A stretch of DNA of 64,000 nucleotides, from assembly GCF_030680395.1 (NCBI RefSeq), contig NZ_JAUXVR010000036.1, positions 23,678-87,677 on the forward strand, given 5' to 3'. Positions 16,038 to 26,683 of this stretch are shown piece after piece. Source of the DNA: Methylobacter sp. (GTDB taxonomy: Bacteria > Pseudomonadota > Gammaproteobacteria > Methylococcales > Methylomonadaceae). The translations under genes and the position numbers were made by a program. The stretch's first letter is position 1. Each line of letters opens with the position of its first letter. The notes under the pieces were generated by a model, which did no database searches, was not told the DNA's origin, and saw only the letters and a program-made list of their open reading frames with translations.

Positions 16038-17042
16038 TTAATTCAATTCACTAATCGGCCAGCGAGGCCGTGCATAAATCTCCAGCCCTTGCTGCTGACC
16101 CGCCACTAAACGCTGACAACCGGCATAAGCAATCATCGCGCCGTTATCGGTACAAAATTCGAGCCTGGGGAAATAAAGCTGAGCATTTTCCTTGGTAACC
16201 ATTTCCGCAAGACACGCCCGAATTTGTTTATTGGCACTGACGCCGCCTGCAACAACCAATCTTTTCAATCCGGTTTGTTGCAAAGCCCGTTTGCATTTAA
16301 TACTCAGCGTCTCCGCAACCGCCTGCTGAAATGCGGCGGCGACATCAGCCTTGTCCTGATCGGTTTTTTCAGAGGCATTGACGGTATTCATCGTGAATGT
16401 TTTTAAGCCGCTAAAACTAAAATCCAATCCGGGACGATCGGTCATCGGACGAGGAAATTTAATCTGCGGTTTACCATGTTCTGCCAATGCGGACAGTTTC
16501 GGCCCACCGGGATAACCCAAGCCCAGCATTTTCGCGGTTTTATCAAAAGCTTCACCGGCGGCATCATCAAGGGATTCACCTAATAATTGATAGTGACCGA
16601 TACCCTCAACCTGCACCAGCAGGGTATGCCCTCCGGAAATCAATAACGCGACAAAAGGAAATGCCGGCGGATTGTCTTCCAGCATAGGCGCAAGCAAATG
16701 CCCTTCCATATGATGAACGGCAAGCGCGGGAACTTGCCAGGCCCAAGCCAGGCTTCTGGCCGTTGCCGCGCCAACCAATAACGCCCCCATCAGGCCGGGC
16801 CCTGCGGTGTAAGCAATGCCGTTAATATCGCTGCCGATCAATTGACTTTCCTGCAAGCATTGCTTGATCAATGGCACTAATTTCCGAATGTGGTCGCGCG
16901 ATGCCAGCTCGGGAACAACGCCGCCATATTCGCTATGCATTGCAACCTGACTGTATAAAATATGGCTACACAGGCCTTGTTCGGAGTGATAAATCGCGAC
17001 GCCGGTTTCGTCGCAAGAGGTTTCTATGCCTAAAACGTACAT
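16038..17042 (-). CDS. tsaD: tRNA t6A37 threonylcarbamoyltransferase TsaD
   Basis: A 334-aa Kae1/Qri7-family ATPase that transfers threonylcarbamoyl to A37 of ANN-decoding tRNAs with TsaB and TsaE. Motifs are [16 protein letters not shown] at the start, the metal-binding [11 protein letters not shown] near residue 110, [11 protein letters not shown] and [13 protein letters not shown]. It is divergent from rpsU, as in E. coli and many relatives, and the strong rpsU promoter starts 8 bp from its ATG. Confidence 0.97.
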   Translation of the reverse strand: MYVLGIETSCDETGVAIYHSEQGLCSHILYSQVAMHSEYGGVVPELASRDHIRKLVPLIKQCLQESQLIGSDINGIAYTAGPGLMGALLVGAATARSLAWAWQVPALAVHHMEGHLLAPMLEDNPPAFPFVALLISGGHTLLVQVEGIGHYQLLGESLDDAAGEAFDKTAKMLGLGYPGGPKLSALAEHGKPQIKFPRPMTDRPGLDFSFSGLKTFTMNTVNASEKTDQDKADVAAAFQQAVAETLSIKCKRALQQTGLKRLVVAGGVSANKQIRACLAEMVTKENAQLYFPRLEFCTDNGAMIAYAGCQRLVAGQQQGLEIYARPRWPISELN

Positions 17043-17049
17043 TGAGTTT

Positions 17050-17077
17050 TTGAAATTTATAAAAGTAAAGGTATAAT
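17050..17077 (+). promoter_or_regulatory. Sigma70 promoter of rpsU-yqeY-dnaG-rpoD
   Basis: TTGAAA (17050-17055), a 16-bp spacer and a perfect TATAAT (17072-17077) lie about 70 bp upstream of rpsU. This is the clearest promoter in the left half of the window and sits in the tsaD/rpsU divergent gap. Confidence 0.75.
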
Positions 17078-17147
17078 TAAGGGTTCTGTTTGTTCAGTGG
17101 ATTTAAAAATCCTAACTTTTAAATATTAACATATTCGGGTCATTATA

Positions 17148-17381
17148 ATGCCGTCAGTAAAAATCAAAGAAAACGAACCTTTTGATATTGCGATTCGCCG
17201 TTTTAAACGCGCTTGTGAAAAAGCGGGTGTATTGGCAGAAGTGCGTCGTCGCGAATTTTATGAAAAACCAACCGCAGAGCGTAAACGTAAAGGCGCTGCT
17301 GCTGTTAAACGTCACTTGAAAAAATTAGCGCGCGAACGTTATGCATTGAAAAACTTACGTCGCGGACGCCCTGCACTGTAA
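17148..17381 (+). CDS. rpsU: 30S ribosomal protein S21
   Basis: A 77-aa S21 ([20 protein letters not shown], then [17 protein letters not shown]), slightly longer than the 71-aa E. coli protein through its basic C-terminus. It is involved in translation initiation on the 30S subunit. It is the first gene of the macromolecular-synthesis operon, 16 bp before yqeY. Confidence 0.97.
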   Translation: MPSVKIKENEPFDIAIRRFKRACEKAGVLAEVRRREFYEKPTAERKRKGAAAVKRHLKKLARERYALKNLRRGRPAL

Positions 17382-17397
17382 AGCCAAGGTTACTACG

Positions 17398-17847
17398 ATG
17401 GATTTGTTAACAGATCGTATCAAGGAAGATATGAAAGCCTCCATGAAAGGCGGCAATAAAGCACGACTAGGTGTCATTCGTTTGATTTTGGCTGCCATTA
17501 AGCAGGTTGAGGTCGATGAACGCATTGTTTTAGATAATGAGCGGGTTATTTTGGTTCTCGATAAGATGCTCAAACAGCGCCGCGAATCTATCAGACAGTT
17601 TGCGGACGCCGGTCGACATGACTTGGTCGCCATTGAAGAGGCTGAAATTCCGGTGATTCAGGATTTCTTGCCTCAGGCTTTGACCGAAACCGAAATTGAT
17701 TCAATGGTTAAAGACGCTGTTGCGGAATCCGGCGCAGAATCCGTTAAGGATATGGGCAAGGTCATGGCTTTACTGAAAGCAAAAATGCAAGGGCGCGCCG
17801 ATATGTCGATTGTAAGCATCAAAATTAAGGCCGCGCTAGCTGGATAG
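17398..17847 (+). CDS. yqeY: GatB/YqeY domain protein
   Basis: A 149-aa YqeY protein (LGVIRLILAAIKQVEVDER; RRESIRQFADAGRHDL; VIQDFLPQALTETEI). The domain equals the C-terminal tRNA-binding domain of GatB, but the free-standing protein has no proven function. Its place between rpsU and dnaG is common in gammaproteobacteria other than enterics. A repeat element fills the gap between its stop and dnaG. Confidence 0.94.
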   Translation: MDLLTDRIKEDMKASMKGGNKARLGVIRLILAAIKQVEVDERIVLDNERVILVLDKMLKQRRESIRQFADAGRHDLVAIEEAEIPVIQDFLPQALTETEIDSMVKDAVAESGAESVKDMGKVMALLKAKMQGRADMSIVSIKIKAALAG

Positions 17848-17866
17848 TTTTTTTACTGACCTTCCT

Positions 17867-17916
17867 TGGCAATTGCTCCTGCGTTGCCCTACCTCCTGCA
17901 TTCGTGCAGTCGTCGG
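17867..17916. repeat. Repeat family B, copy upstream of dnaG
   Basis: Begins GGCAATTGCTCCTGCGTTGC and ends GTGCAGTCGTCGGAG. It shares the pattern GGCAATTGCTCCTGCATTG ... CATGCAGTCGTC with copies at 24299, 36303 and 43775. Its last bases GGAG are spaced 6-7 nt before the dnaG GTG and look like that gene's ribosome-binding site. Confidence 0.75.
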
Positions 17917-17924
17917 AGCATTGC

Positions 17925-19703
17925 GTGTCCGGTAGAATCCCTCGCGAATTTATTGATGAGCTTTTGGTGCGGGTTGATATTGTCGATTTAATCGATTCGC
18001 ACGTCCCTCTAAAAAAAACGGGTAACAACTTCGTCGCCCGCTGTCCTTTTCATGTCGAAAAAACCCCCAGCTTTTCCGTAAATCGGAAAAAACAATTCTT
18101 TCATTGCTTTGGCTGCGGTGCCAGCGGTAACGCCATTAGCTTTCTAATGGATTTTAGCCATCTTGATTTTGTTGAGGCGGTTGAAGACCTGGCAGGGTTT
18201 GTCGGAGTCGACGTTCCCAGAGAGTCAATCGAATATCAGCCCAAACAAAAGAAGGCCGATCTAAGCAGCCTGTATGCGCTAATGGAACAGGTAACTGCCT
18301 TTTATGCCGAACAATTACGGACTAGCGACGAAGGGAAAAAAGCGGCTGAATACTTAAAAAACAGAGGCGTCAGCGGCGATTGTGCCGCAGACTTCATGCT
18401 GGGCTACGCGCCTGACGAATGGAAAGCCTTGGCAACCCGCTTTGACCAGAAATTATTACTCGAAGCCGGGTTATTAGTCAGCAAAGAGAGCGGCCAGCCC
18501 TACGACCGTTTTCGCGGCCGAATTATGTTCCCGATCAGGGACAAGCGCGCCCGCATTATAGGCTTTGGCGGAAGAGTTCTTGATGATTCTTTACCCAAAT
18601 ACTTGAATTCTCCGGAAACGTCCCTATTTCACAAAGGCAAGGAAGTTTACGGTTTATATGAACTTCTGGAAAAGAATGCCAAACCTCAAAGAATTTTGAT
18701 TGTTGAAGGCTATATGGATGTTATCGCCTTGGCCCAGTTTGGCATTCATTATGCGGTTGCAGCCTTAGGAACAGCAGCATCGCAAGCGCATCTTGATTTA
18801 TTATTCCGGTTCTCCTCGGAACTTGTATTTTGTTTTGATGGCGACAAGGCGGGGCGGGAAGCGGCATGGAGAGCGATGGAGTCGGCTTTTTCCAGCTTAA
18901 AAGATGGACGACAGATTCGCATCATGCTGTTGCCGCAAAATCATGATCCTGATTCGCTGGTGCGAGAGGAAGGGATTGATGGATTTATTGGTCGCGTGCA
19001 AACGGCTGAAACCTTGTCGGAGTATTTTTTCGGACATTTCTCGAACGAGCTGAATCTATCCGAAATGGAAGGGCGGGCACAATTAGTAAATAAAGCCAAA
19101 CCGTATCTGGAGAAATTACCGGAAAGTATTTTTAAAGAGATGATGTTTGCACGATTAAAAGAACTGTCCGGATGGGCCGGTCTGGATATTTTGGAGAATG
19201 CAGCTACACTTGCCTCTAAGCAAAGCTCGAAGCAAGATCGGAAAATAGGCAGAAATCGACCTCAGGATAGTGGTAGATTATCGTCGGCGCGAGTTGCGAT
19301 CGCTTTGCTGGTTCAGAATCCCAGGTTGGTAGAACTGATCGAGCAGCGGGAAATTGACTGGAATGGGCTGGATTTTTCAGGCGCCGCCCTGTTTAAAAAC
19401 ATACTGCAAATGATTGCAGATAAGAATCCGGCAAATGCAGCCGTTTTAATGGAATGTTATCGAGACACTACCGAAGAAAAATCTATAAAAGCATTAGCTT
19501 TATTGGATTCACAGGTTTCAGATGACAAGATAGAAGCGGTATTTTGCGATTCTCTGGACAGGTTATTAACTCAAGCCAGGGAGTCCGCTTTAACCGGATT
19601 ACTAAATAAAGGCAAGACAGAAGGACTGGATGCACAGGAGAAAGAGCTGTTGCGAAAAATGCTGACAGCCAAAATTTTGGTGCCAAATAATAGGAATTCG
19701 TAG
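17925..19703 (+). CDS. dnaG: DNA primase DnaG
   Basis: A 592-aa primase that makes RNA primers for replication. The N-terminal zinc-binding domain has CPFHVEKTPSFSV and HCFGCGASGNAI; RFRGRIMFPIRDKRARIIG and the TOPRIM motifs IVEGYMDVIALAQFG and FCFDGDKAGREAAW follow; a C-terminal DnaB-interacting region closes it. I chose GTG at 17925 because E. coli-type primases begin at (V/A)-S/A-GRIPR and GGAG lies at the right distance. An upstream in-frame GTG at 17904 would read through the repeat. Confidence 0.95.
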   Translation: MSGRIPREFIDELLVRVDIVDLIDSHVPLKKTGNNFVARCPFHVEKTPSFSVNRKKQFFHCFGCGASGNAISFLMDFSHLDFVEAVEDLAGFVGVDVPRESIEYQPKQKKADLSSLYALMEQVTAFYAEQLRTSDEGKKAAEYLKNRGVSGDCAADFMLGYAPDEWKALATRFDQKLLLEAGLLVSKESGQPYDRFRGRIMFPIRDKRARIIGFGGRVLDDSLPKYLNSPETSLFHKGKEVYGLYELLEKNAKPQRILIVEGYMDVIALAQFGIHYAVAALGTAASQAHLDLLFRFSSELVFCFDGDKAGREAAWRAMESAFSSLKDGRQIRIMLLPQNHDPDSLVREEGIDGFIGRVQTAETLSEYFFGHFSNELNLSEMEGRAQLVNKAKPYLEKLPESIFKEMMFARLKELSGWAGLDILENAATLASKQSSKQDRKIGRNRPQDSGRLSSARVAIALLVQNPRLVELIEQREIDWNGLDFSGAALFKNILQMIADKNPANAAVLMECYRDTTEEKSIKALALLDSQVSDDKIEAVFCDSLDRLLTQARESALTGLLNKGKTEGLDAQEKELLRKMLTAKILVPNNRNS

Positions 19704-19754
19704 TATAATTCTCGGTTCGGCGAAGTCAGGTCGAGCAGAGTCTTCCGTGAGTAA

Positions 19755-21566
19755 ATGATGAATCAAGAACAACAGCAGTCCCAACTTAAACAATTGATAG
19801 CCAAAGGCAAAGTACAGGGCTACCTGACTTATGCCGAGGTTAACGATCACTTGCCGAGTGATATTGTTGATCCTGAGCAAATTGAAGATATTATTGGCAT
19901 GATCAATGATATGGGGATTCAGGTTTACGAAGTTGCACCGGATGAAGACTCCCTTATTACTGATTCAGCGGCTGTTACTACAGACGATGAAGATGCTGAA
20001 GAAGTCGCGGCCTTAGCTTCTGTTGATAGCGAGTTTGGCAGAACCACGGATCCAGTGCGCATGTACATGCGGGAAATGGGTTCGGTGGAATTGCTGACTC
20101 GCGCAGATGAATTAAAAATTGCCAAGCGCATCGAAGAAGGTCAGCAGCAACTGGTTAAAGCCATTGCGCGTTCCTGCATCGTTGTTGAAGATTTTTTACA
20201 ATCATTTGATAATATTTCCGGCGAAGAAGGCAGCACTCGCCTTACCGATTTAATTTCCGGCTTTGTGGATTTAAGCGAGCCAGAGGATTTTGTTACCGCC
20301 CTGCCCGTGAGCGAGGATGTCGAAGAGACTCCGGCAGAAGAAGAACCTAAGGGGCTAAATTACGAAGAAGTCAAAGAGAAAGTTGAGGCACTAAGAAAGC
20401 AGTTAAAAACCGCCGCAGCAGCAATCAAAAAGCATGGCTATTCGAGTGACAAAACAGAAAAAGAATTTGAGGCGTTAGCTGATTTGTTCATGGAATTTAA
20501 ATGGACGCCACAATATTTAAAGAAATTGACAGCCATTATCCCTAATGGCGTTACTGCTGTGCGTGAACAGGAAAAGCTTATTATGGATATTTGCGTCAAT
20601 CACGCAAAGATGCCACGCAAAGAGTTTATTGCCTCCTTTCCTGAGCATGAGACCAGTTCAGAATGGTTTGACCAGTACTTGAATACAGAAAGCAAATACT
20701 CGGAAGCGTTGAAAGGACGTGAAAAAGAAGTAAGAAAAGCCCAAAAAATATTGACTGATATAGAGGCAGACTATGGCTTGACCATAAGCGGGTTAAAAGA
20801 CATTAACCGGCGCATGTCTATCGGCGAAGCCAAGGCAAGACGCGCGAAAAAAGAAATGATCGAAGCCAACTTAAGACTGGTCATTTCAATCGCTAAAAAA
20901 TATACCAATCGTGGATTACAGTTTCTGGATTTGATCCAGGAAGGCAATATCGGTTTAATGAAAGCAGTCGATAAATTTGAATATCGCCGCGGCTACAAGT
21001 TTTCGACCTATGCAACATGGTGGATCAGACAAGCCATCACCCGCTCAATTGCGGACCAGGCCAGAACCATTCGTATTCCGGTGCATATGATCGAAACGAT
21101 CAATAAATTGAATCGAATTTCCAGGCAGATACTTCAGGAATTGGGACGGGAAGCAACACCGGAAGAATTGGCTGAACGCATGGAAATGCCGGAAGATAAA
21201 GTTCGCAAGGTATTGAAAATCGCCAAAGAACCCATTTCAATGGAAACGCCTATCGGTGACGATGAAGATTCTCACTTGGGAGATTTCATAGAAGATGCTA
21301 AAGTATTGTCCCCGGTTGAGGCTGCAACGATTGCCGGCTTGCGTGAGTCAACACAAAACGTATTGGCGGGACTAACCGCAAGAGAAGCAAAAGTTCTGCG
21401 TATGCGCTTTGGTATTAACATGAATACCGACCACACGCTGGAAGAAGTGGGCAAGCAGTTCGATGTGACGCGTGAAAGAATCCGTCAGATTGAAGCCAAA
21501 GCATTGAGAAAGCTTAGACATCCATCAAGATCAGAGCAATTAAGGTGCTTTTTGGATGGCGAGTAA
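19755..21566 (+). CDS. rpoD: RNA polymerase primary sigma factor (sigma70)
   Basis: A 603-aa housekeeping sigma factor. Region 1.1 is at the N-terminus; region 1.2 includes [16 protein letters not shown]; a non-conserved acidic region follows; region 2 ([37 protein letters not shown]) binds the -10 box; region 3 is next; region 4 carries the -35-binding helix-turn-helix [20 protein letters not shown]. It is last in the rpsU-yqeY-dnaG-rpoD operon. Two consecutive ATGs precede NQEQQQ. A TATAAT sequence at 19704-19709 may belong to an internal promoter, but no good -35 box accompanies it. Confidence 0.98.
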   Translation: MMNQEQQQSQLKQLIAKGKVQGYLTYAEVNDHLPSDIVDPEQIEDIIGMINDMGIQVYEVAPDEDSLITDSAAVTTDDEDAEEVAALASVDSEFGRTTDPVRMYMREMGSVELLTRADELKIAKRIEEGQQQLVKAIARSCIVVEDFLQSFDNISGEEGSTRLTDLISGFVDLSEPEDFVTALPVSEDVEETPAEEEPKGLNYEEVKEKVEALRKQLKTAAAAIKKHGYSSDKTEKEFEALADLFMEFKWTPQYLKKLTAIIPNGVTAVREQEKLIMDICVNHAKMPRKEFIASFPEHETSSEWFDQYLNTESKYSEALKGREKEVRKAQKILTDIEADYGLTISGLKDINRRMSIGEAKARRAKKEMIEANLRLVISIAKKYTNRGLQFLDLIQEGNIGLMKAVDKFEYRRGYKFSTYATWWIRQAITRSIADQARTIRIPVHMIETINKLNRISRQILQELGREATPEELAERMEMPEDKVRKVLKIAKEPISMETPIGDDEDSHLGDFIEDAKVLSPVEAATIAGLRESTQNVLAGLTAREAKVLRMRFGINMNTDHTLEEVGKQFDVTRERIRQIEAKALRKLRHPSRSEQLRCFLDGE

Positions 21567-21577
21567 ATAATAGTTAA

Positions 21578-21654
21578 GGGCCCTTAGCTCAGTTGGTTAG
21601 AGCGTCCGACTCATAATCGGCAGGTCGTAGGTTCAAGTCCTACAGGGCCCACCA
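21578..21654 (+). tRNA. tRNA with CAU anticodon, probably tRNA-Ile2
   Basis: A 77-nt cloverleaf with acceptor stem GGGCCCT/AGGGCCC, D-arm AGCTCAGTTGGTTAGAGC, anticodon loop CTCATAA (CAT at 21612-21614), T-arm GTAGGTTCAAGTCCTAC and encoded CCA. A CAU anticodon may mean elongator Met or Ile2 modified by TilS. The GC-rich acceptor stem with C4-G69 and C5-G68, the GACTCATAATC stem-loop and the TTCAAGTCC loop resemble E. coli tRNA-Ile2 more than tRNA-Met, so Ile2 is favoured. Confidence 0.9.
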
Positions 21655-21662
21655 TACACAAG

Positions 21663-21684
21663 AAGGCTGCCTCGGCAGCCTTTT
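21663..21684 (+). terminator. Intrinsic terminator after the tRNA
   Basis: Stem AGGCTGC/GCAGCCT with a CTCG loop, followed by TTTT. It ends the rpoD/tRNA region ahead of metK. Confidence 0.8.
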
Positions 21685-21720
21685 GTACATCTGGGTTTTA
21701 CATTTTAACAAGGTGGTATC

Positions 21721-22881
21721 GTGAGCAATAATTATACTTTCACATCAGAATCAGTTTCAGAAGGGCATCCTGATAAGGTTGCAGATCAAATTTCGGATGC
21801 GGTACTTGATGCCTTATTGGCACAAGATCCTCGTTCACGCGTTGCTTGCGAGACCCTGGTAAAGACCGGCATGGTCGTTTTGGCGGGCGAAGTAACCACC
21901 GATGCCTGGGTCGATCTTGAAGCCCTGGTGCGAAAAGTCGTTTGTGAAATCGGCTATGATCATGGCGACATAGGTTTCGACGGTCAAAGTTGCGCGGTTT
22001 TAAATGCTATCGGCAAGCAGTCCGCAGATATTGCGATGGGTGTCGATGAAGCCGAAGACCACGAACAAGGCGCCGGCGATCAAGGCTTAATGTTTGGCTA
22101 TGCCAGCAATGAAACCGATGTACTGATGCCTGCCCCCATTACCTATTCTCACCTGCTGGTTAAACGTCAGGCTGAAGTACGTAAAAATAAAACCTTGCCT
22201 TGGCTGCGTCCCGATGCCAAAAGCCAGATTACTTTCCGCTATGAAAATAACAAACCCGTAGCGATTGACGCAGTTGTTTTGTCTACCCAGCATTCGCCTG
22301 AAATTGCCACCAAAGCATTGCATGAAGCGGTCATGGACGAAATTATCCTGCCGGTTCTGCCTAAAGAATGGCTGCATAAAGATACCAAATACTTCATTAA
22401 CCCAACCGGTCAATTCGTTATCGGCGGCCCCGTCGGCGACTGCGGCCTAACCGGACGTAAAATTATTGTTGATACTTACGGCGGCATGGCAAGACATGGC
22501 GGCGGTGCGTTTTCAGGTAAGGATCCTTCAAAAGTCGATCGTTCTGCAGCCTACATGGCGCGTTATGTAGCAAAAAACATTGTTGCAGCCGGATTAGCCG
22601 AGCGTTGTGAAATTCAGGTTTCTTACGCGATCGGTGTTGCAGAACCTACCTCTATCACGGTTGAAACCTTTGGTACCGGAAAAATCAGTGAAGACAGACT
22701 GGTACAAATTATCAGAGACACTTTCGACTTAAGACCCAAAGGCTTGATTGCAATGCTGGGCTTATTAAAGCCTATCTACCAAACAACAGCGGCGTATGGT
22801 CATTTCGGTCGTACCGAAGACTCCTTTAGCTGGGAAAAAACAGATAAAGTTGACGCATTAAAAGATGCAGCCGGCCTTTAA
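21721..22881 (+). CDS. metK: S-adenosylmethionine synthetase
   Basis: A 386-aa MetK that makes SAM from methionine and ATP. Motifs are [20 protein letters not shown], the ATP-binding [12 protein letters not shown] near residue 118 and [19 protein letters not shown] near 260. The start is GTG, preceded by AAGGTGG. It is followed 25 bp later by ahcY, forming a methyl-cycle operon. I saw no SAM riboswitch in the short leader. Confidence 0.97.
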   Translation: MSNNYTFTSESVSEGHPDKVADQISDAVLDALLAQDPRSRVACETLVKTGMVVLAGEVTTDAWVDLEALVRKVVCEIGYDHGDIGFDGQSCAVLNAIGKQSADIAMGVDEAEDHEQGAGDQGLMFGYASNETDVLMPAPITYSHLLVKRQAEVRKNKTLPWLRPDAKSQITFRYENNKPVAIDAVVLSTQHSPEIATKALHEAVMDEIILPVLPKEWLHKDTKYFINPTGQFVIGGPVGDCGLTGRKIIVDTYGGMARHGGGAFSGKDPSKVDRSAAYMARYVAKNIVAAGLAERCEIQVSYAIGVAEPTSITVETFGTGKISEDRLVQIIRDTFDLRPKGLIAMLGLLKPIYQTTAAYGHFGRTEDSFSWEKTDKVDALKDAAGL

Positions 22882-22906
22882 ATAAATATTAAACACGGGA
22901 AACGTA

Positions 22907-24199
22907 ATGAGCCAACAAGATTATAAAATTGCCGATATTGCCCTGGCAGAATGGGGTCGTAAGGAAATCAATATCGCCGAAACAGAAATGCCGGGCTTAA
23001 TGGCTCTGCGTGAAGAATTCGGTGCGGAACAACCCTTAAAAGGCGCGCGTATCGCCGGTTGTTTGCACATGACTATTCAGACAGCGGTATTGATTGAAAC
23101 CCTGACTGCATTAGGCGCAACCGTGCGTTGGTCTTCTTGCAATATTTTTTCTACGCAAGATCATGCCGCAGCGGCAATAGCGGCGGCCGGTATTCCTGTT
23201 TTTGCCTGGAAAGGCGAAACCGAAGAAGAAGCCGAATGGTGTATCGCGCAAACAATCGACGGTCTTGACGGCTGGCGTCCGAACATGATTCTGGATGACG
23301 GCGGCGACTTAACCGTCATGATGCATGAAAAATATCCTGAATTAATGACCGATATTAAAGGCTTGTCCGAAGAAACCACTACCGGCGTACTGCGTCTGTA
23401 TGAAATGGTCGCCAAAGGCACGTTAAAAGTTCCTGCCTTTAACGTTAACGATTCAGTCACAAAATCAAAATTCGACAACCTGTACGGTTGCCGCGAATCG
23501 CTGGTTGACGGCATCAAACGCGCCACCGACGTGATGATTGCCGGTAAAATCGCCGTCGTCTGCGGTTACGGTGACGTCGGCAAAGGTTGTGCGCAATCGT
23601 TACGCGGTCTGGGTGCAACAGTATTAATCACTGAAATCGACCCGATTTGCGCATTGCAAGCGGCTATGGAAGGTTATCGCGTAGTAACCATGGAAGAAGC
23701 TGCGCCGCTGGCTAATATTTTTGTTACCGCAACCGGCAACTTTAATATCATTACCCATCAGCACATGGTTGCCATGAGAGATCAGGCGATTGTTTGCAAT
23801 ATCGGCCATTTTGATGCGGAAATTGAAATTTCCTCATTGCGTCAATACACATGGGAAAATATCAAGCCTCAAGTTGACCATGTGATTTTCCCTGACGGAA
23901 AACGCCTGATCATTCTGGCAGAAGGTCGTTTGGTAAATTTAGGTTGCGGCACCGGACATCCAAGCTTTGTGATGTCTAACTCATTCTGTAACCAGGTTCT
24001 TGCGCAAATGGAACTTTGGAAAAATGCAGCACAGTATGAAAACAAGGTTTACATACTGCCTAAAAAACTGGACGAAAAAGTCGCAAGATCTCACCTTAAA
24101 CAATTGGGCGTAAATTTGACAGTGCTAACCGATGCGCAAGCCAAATACATCAATGTTCCGGTTGAAGGACCGTTTAAAGCTGATCATTATCGTTATTGA
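22907..24199 (+). CDS. ahcY: S-adenosylhomocysteine hydrolase
   Basis: A 430-aa NAD-dependent enzyme that splits S-adenosylhomocysteine to adenosine and homocysteine, relieving product inhibition of methyltransferases. Visible are [35 protein letters not shown] and the NAD motif [15 protein letters not shown]. The C-terminus KADHYRY is the conserved end. It lacks the ~40-aa insertion of some bacterial forms. Downstream there are ~165 bp of repeats, then metF. Confidence 0.98.
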   Translation: MSQQDYKIADIALAEWGRKEINIAETEMPGLMALREEFGAEQPLKGARIAGCLHMTIQTAVLIETLTALGATVRWSSCNIFSTQDHAAAAIAAAGIPVFAWKGETEEEAEWCIAQTIDGLDGWRPNMILDDGGDLTVMMHEKYPELMTDIKGLSEETTTGVLRLYEMVAKGTLKVPAFNVNDSVTKSKFDNLYGCRESLVDGIKRATDVMIAGKIAVVCGYGDVGKGCAQSLRGLGATVLITEIDPICALQAAMEGYRVVTMEEAAPLANIFVTATGNFNIITHQHMVAMRDQAIVCNIGHFDAEIEISSLRQYTWENIKPQVDHVIFPDGKRLIILAEGRLVNLGCGTGHPSFVMSNSFCNQVLAQMELWKNAAQYENKVYILPKKLDEKVARSHLKQLGVNLTVLTDAQAKYINVPVEGPFKADHYRY

Positions 24200-24229
24200 T
24201 TAATCATCGTTCCAACGGCCTCAGGGGGA

Positions 24230-24341
24230 ATGCAGTCCGTGTCGCTCTTGCGGCACGGGACGCAACGCGTCCATAGCGGTATCCCTACATACCGCTATAC
24301 TGCTCCTGTATTGCTTACCTCCTACGGCCATGCAGTCGTCA
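24230..24341. repeat. Composite repeat block between ahcY and metF
   Basis: Three structures lie side by side: a hairpin CCGTG/CACGG around TCGCTCTTGCGG, a hairpin GCGGTAT/ATACCGC around CCCTAC, and a family B copy (24299-24341) reading CTGCTCCTGTATTGCTTACC and ending CATGCAGTCGTC. The block ends about 25 bp before the metF ATG. Confidence 0.65.
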
Positions 24342-24365
24342 GATTCCCGCCAGTGAGACCATAAA

Positions 24366-25223
24366 ATGCAATCACAAGAAAAACATCCCCAATTATTCAG
24401 TTTCGAATTTTACCCGCCAAAAACAGATGAAGGCGCGGCAAATTTGCAAGTTGTTCATAGCAAACTGGCAAAACTCAATCCGGACTTTTTTTCCGTTACC
24501 TTTGGCGCCGGAGGTTCGACCCGCGATCTTACCTTCACTACGGTCGTTGATATTCAATCCAAAGGTATCTCCGCCGCCCCGCATTTATCCTGCGTTGCCT
24601 CGACCAAAGCCAATATTCGCGCGATTCTGAAAGACTATCAAGACAATGGCATCACTAAAATTGTCGCTTTAAGAGGCGACTTGCCTTCCGGCATGATGTC
24701 GGCGGGAGAATTCCGCTACGCCAATGAACTGGTCGAGTTTATTCGCCAAGAAACCGGCGACCATTTTCAGATTCATGTTGCCGCCTACCCCGAAGTACAT
24801 CCGCAAGCCGCCAGTGGCGTGGAAGATTTTAAAAACTTCAAACGTAAAGTGGCTGCGGGCGCCAATGCGGTCATTACCCAGTATTTTTACAATGCCGAAG
24901 CGTATTTTCATTTTGTCGATGCTTGTGAGAAAAATGGTATAACAATCCCCATCGTGCCCGGCATTATGCCGATCACCCAATATACGCAATTATTCCGTTT
25001 TTCAGAAATGTGCGGCGCGGATATTCCTCGTTGGCTCAGAAAACGCCTGGAAAGTTTTGGCGATGACAGAGAATCCGTACAAGCATTCGGCCTGGATGTG
25101 GTCAGCAACCTTTGTCAACGTTTGCTGGAAGGCGGTGCGCCGGGACTGCATTTTTACACCATGAATCAGGCCGCGCCTACCTTGGCGATTTTGGATAATT
25201 TGCAAATCAGGCCTCAAGACTAA
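24366..25223 (+). CDS. metF: 5,10-methylenetetrahydrofolate reductase
   Basis: A 285-aa FAD-dependent TIM-barrel enzyme that makes 5-methyl-THF for methionine synthesis. It begins FSFEFYPPKTDEGAANL (catalytic Glu in the FEFYPPK motif) and contains SVTFGAGGSTRDLT, KIVALRGDLP and VPGIMPITQYTQL. Together with metK and ahcY it makes a methyl-cycle cluster. The gene is full length for bacterial MetF. Confidence 0.97.
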   Translation: MQSQEKHPQLFSFEFYPPKTDEGAANLQVVHSKLAKLNPDFFSVTFGAGGSTRDLTFTTVVDIQSKGISAAPHLSCVASTKANIRAILKDYQDNGITKIVALRGDLPSGMMSAGEFRYANELVEFIRQETGDHFQIHVAAYPEVHPQAASGVEDFKNFKRKVAAGANAVITQYFYNAEAYFHFVDACEKNGITIPIVPGIMPITQYTQLFRFSEMCGADIPRWLRKRLESFGDDRESVQAFGLDVVSNLCQRLLEGGAPGLHFYTMNQAAPTLAILDNLQIRPQD

Positions 25224-25280
25224 AGGTATCAATCAGACAGGGCCGCGTTCCAAATCCACATTTTCAGTACGTATTACACT

Positions 25281-25304
25281 CGTTCCCAAGCCCTATTGGG
25301 AACG
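25281..25304. repeat. Short perfect palindrome
   Basis: CGTTCCCAA, loop GCCCTA, TTGGGAACG: a 9-bp perfect stem in the metF-bioA gap. It resembles dispersed palindromes seen in other proteobacterial genomes, but only one copy is in this window. There is no T-run, so it is not a standard terminator. Confidence 0.6.
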
Positions 25305-25328
25305 ACTATCAACCTGAGCCTTTAGCTT

Positions 25329-26681
25329 ATGTCGTCCAACCAATCCCTTTCCAATCGAGATCTTTCCGTTTTGTGGCATCCCTGCACACAAATGAAAGAT
25401 CACGAGACTTTCCCGGTTATCCCAATCAAAAAAGGCCAAGGTATCTGGCTGGAAGACTTTGACGGCAACCGCTATCTCGATGCGATCAGCTCATGGTGGG
25501 TCAACTTATTCGGGCATGCCAATCCTGCCATCAATGCGGCATTAAAAGACCAACTCGATACCCTGGAGCATGTGATTTTTGCCGGATTCACCCATGAGTC
25601 CGCCGTCAAACTGGCGGAACAACTGGTTGAAGTAACGCCGACAGGATTGAACCGTTGCTTTTATGCCGACAATGGCTCCTCAGCGGTGGAAGTCGCGCTC
25701 AAAATGAGTTTTCATTATTGGCGCAACCACGGACAAACTCAAAAAACCAAATTCATCACCCTGGAAAACAGTTATCACGGCGAAACCCTAGGCGCATTGG
25801 CCGTCGGCAATGTGCCGCTCTATAAAGAAACCTACGCGCCGTTATTAATGGACGTCATCACCGTGCCCGGCCCGGACTGTTACCAACGAGAACCCGGCGA
25901 AACATGGGCGGATTATTCCACTCGCCGCTTCACGCTGATGGAAGAATCGCTGCAACAACACAGTGACACGGTTTGCGCGGTCATCATCGAGCCTTTGGTG
26001 CAATGCGCCGGCAATATGCGCATGTATGATCCGGTCTATTTAAAATTGCTGCGCGCAGCCTGCGATAAATACCATGTGCATTTAATCGCCGATGAAATCG
26101 CGGTCGGTTTCGGGCGCACTGGCACGTTATTCGCCTGCGAGCAGGCAACAATCAGCCCCGACTTCATGTGCCTGTCCAAAGGCTTAACCGGCGGCTATTT
26201 GCCGTTGTCGGCGGTATTAACCACCGATCAGGTATATCAAGCGTTCTATGCCGAGTATCAATCGCTGAACGCATTTTTGCATTCGCACAGCTATACCGGC
26301 AATGCGCTGGCGTGCAGAGCTGCACTTGCCACGCTGGAGATTTTCCAGCAACACAACATCATCGAAAAAAACCAATCTTTGGCTGCTATTATGACGAAAG
26401 CGGCGATGCGTTTTCATGACCATCCGCATGTCGCTGAAGTCCGACAAACGGGCATGATTCTGGCCATTGAAATGGTCAAAAACAAACATACCCGAGAACC
26501 TTATCCCTGGCAGGAACGTCGCGGGCTTAAAGTCTATCAATACGCGCTGTCCAAAGGTGTATTATTGCGCCCCTTGGGCAATGTCATTTATTTTATGCCG
26601 CCCTACATTGTGACCGAAGATGAACTTTTGTTAATCGCCGACGTCGCTTGGCAAGGCATACAACTGGCAGTTAAGGACTGA
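25329..26681 (+). CDS. bioA: Adenosylmethionine-8-amino-7-oxononanoate aminotransferase
   Basis: A 450-aa class III PLP aminotransferase of biotin synthesis that makes DAPA using SAM as amino donor. Visible are [12 protein letters not shown] at the N-terminus, [38 protein letters not shown] and the PLP lysine in [14 protein letters not shown]. The WHPCTQ and SSWWVN motifs separate it from other class III enzymes. It is isolated from other bio genes, next to the SAM-producing genes and 2 bp ahead of rsmE. Confidence 0.96.
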   Translation: MSSNQSLSNRDLSVLWHPCTQMKDHETFPVIPIKKGQGIWLEDFDGNRYLDAISSWWVNLFGHANPAINAALKDQLDTLEHVIFAGFTHESAVKLAEQLVEVTPTGLNRCFYADNGSSAVEVALKMSFHYWRNHGQTQKTKFITLENSYHGETLGALAVGNVPLYKETYAPLLMDVITVPGPDCYQREPGETWADYSTRRFTLMEESLQQHSDTVCAVIIEPLVQCAGNMRMYDPVYLKLLRAACDKYHVHLIADEIAVGFGRTGTLFACEQATISPDFMCLSKGLTGGYLPLSAVLTTDQVYQAFYAEYQSLNAFLHSHSYTGNALACRAALATLEIFQQHNIIEKNQSLAAIMTKAAMRFHDHPHVAEVRQTGMILAIEMVKNKHTREPYPWQERRGLKVYQYALSKGVLLRPLGNVIYFMPPYIVTEDELLLIADVAWQGIQLAVKD

Positions 26682-26683
26682 TT

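Noticed and set aside
17904..17924. Upstream GTG start for dnaG
   Set aside because: It would translate the repeat element, and homologues begin at the GRIPR motif next to the GTG at 17925.
21685..21720. SAM riboswitch in front of metK
   Set aside because: Only 36 bp separate the tRNA terminator from the GTG start, too short for any known SAM riboswitch.
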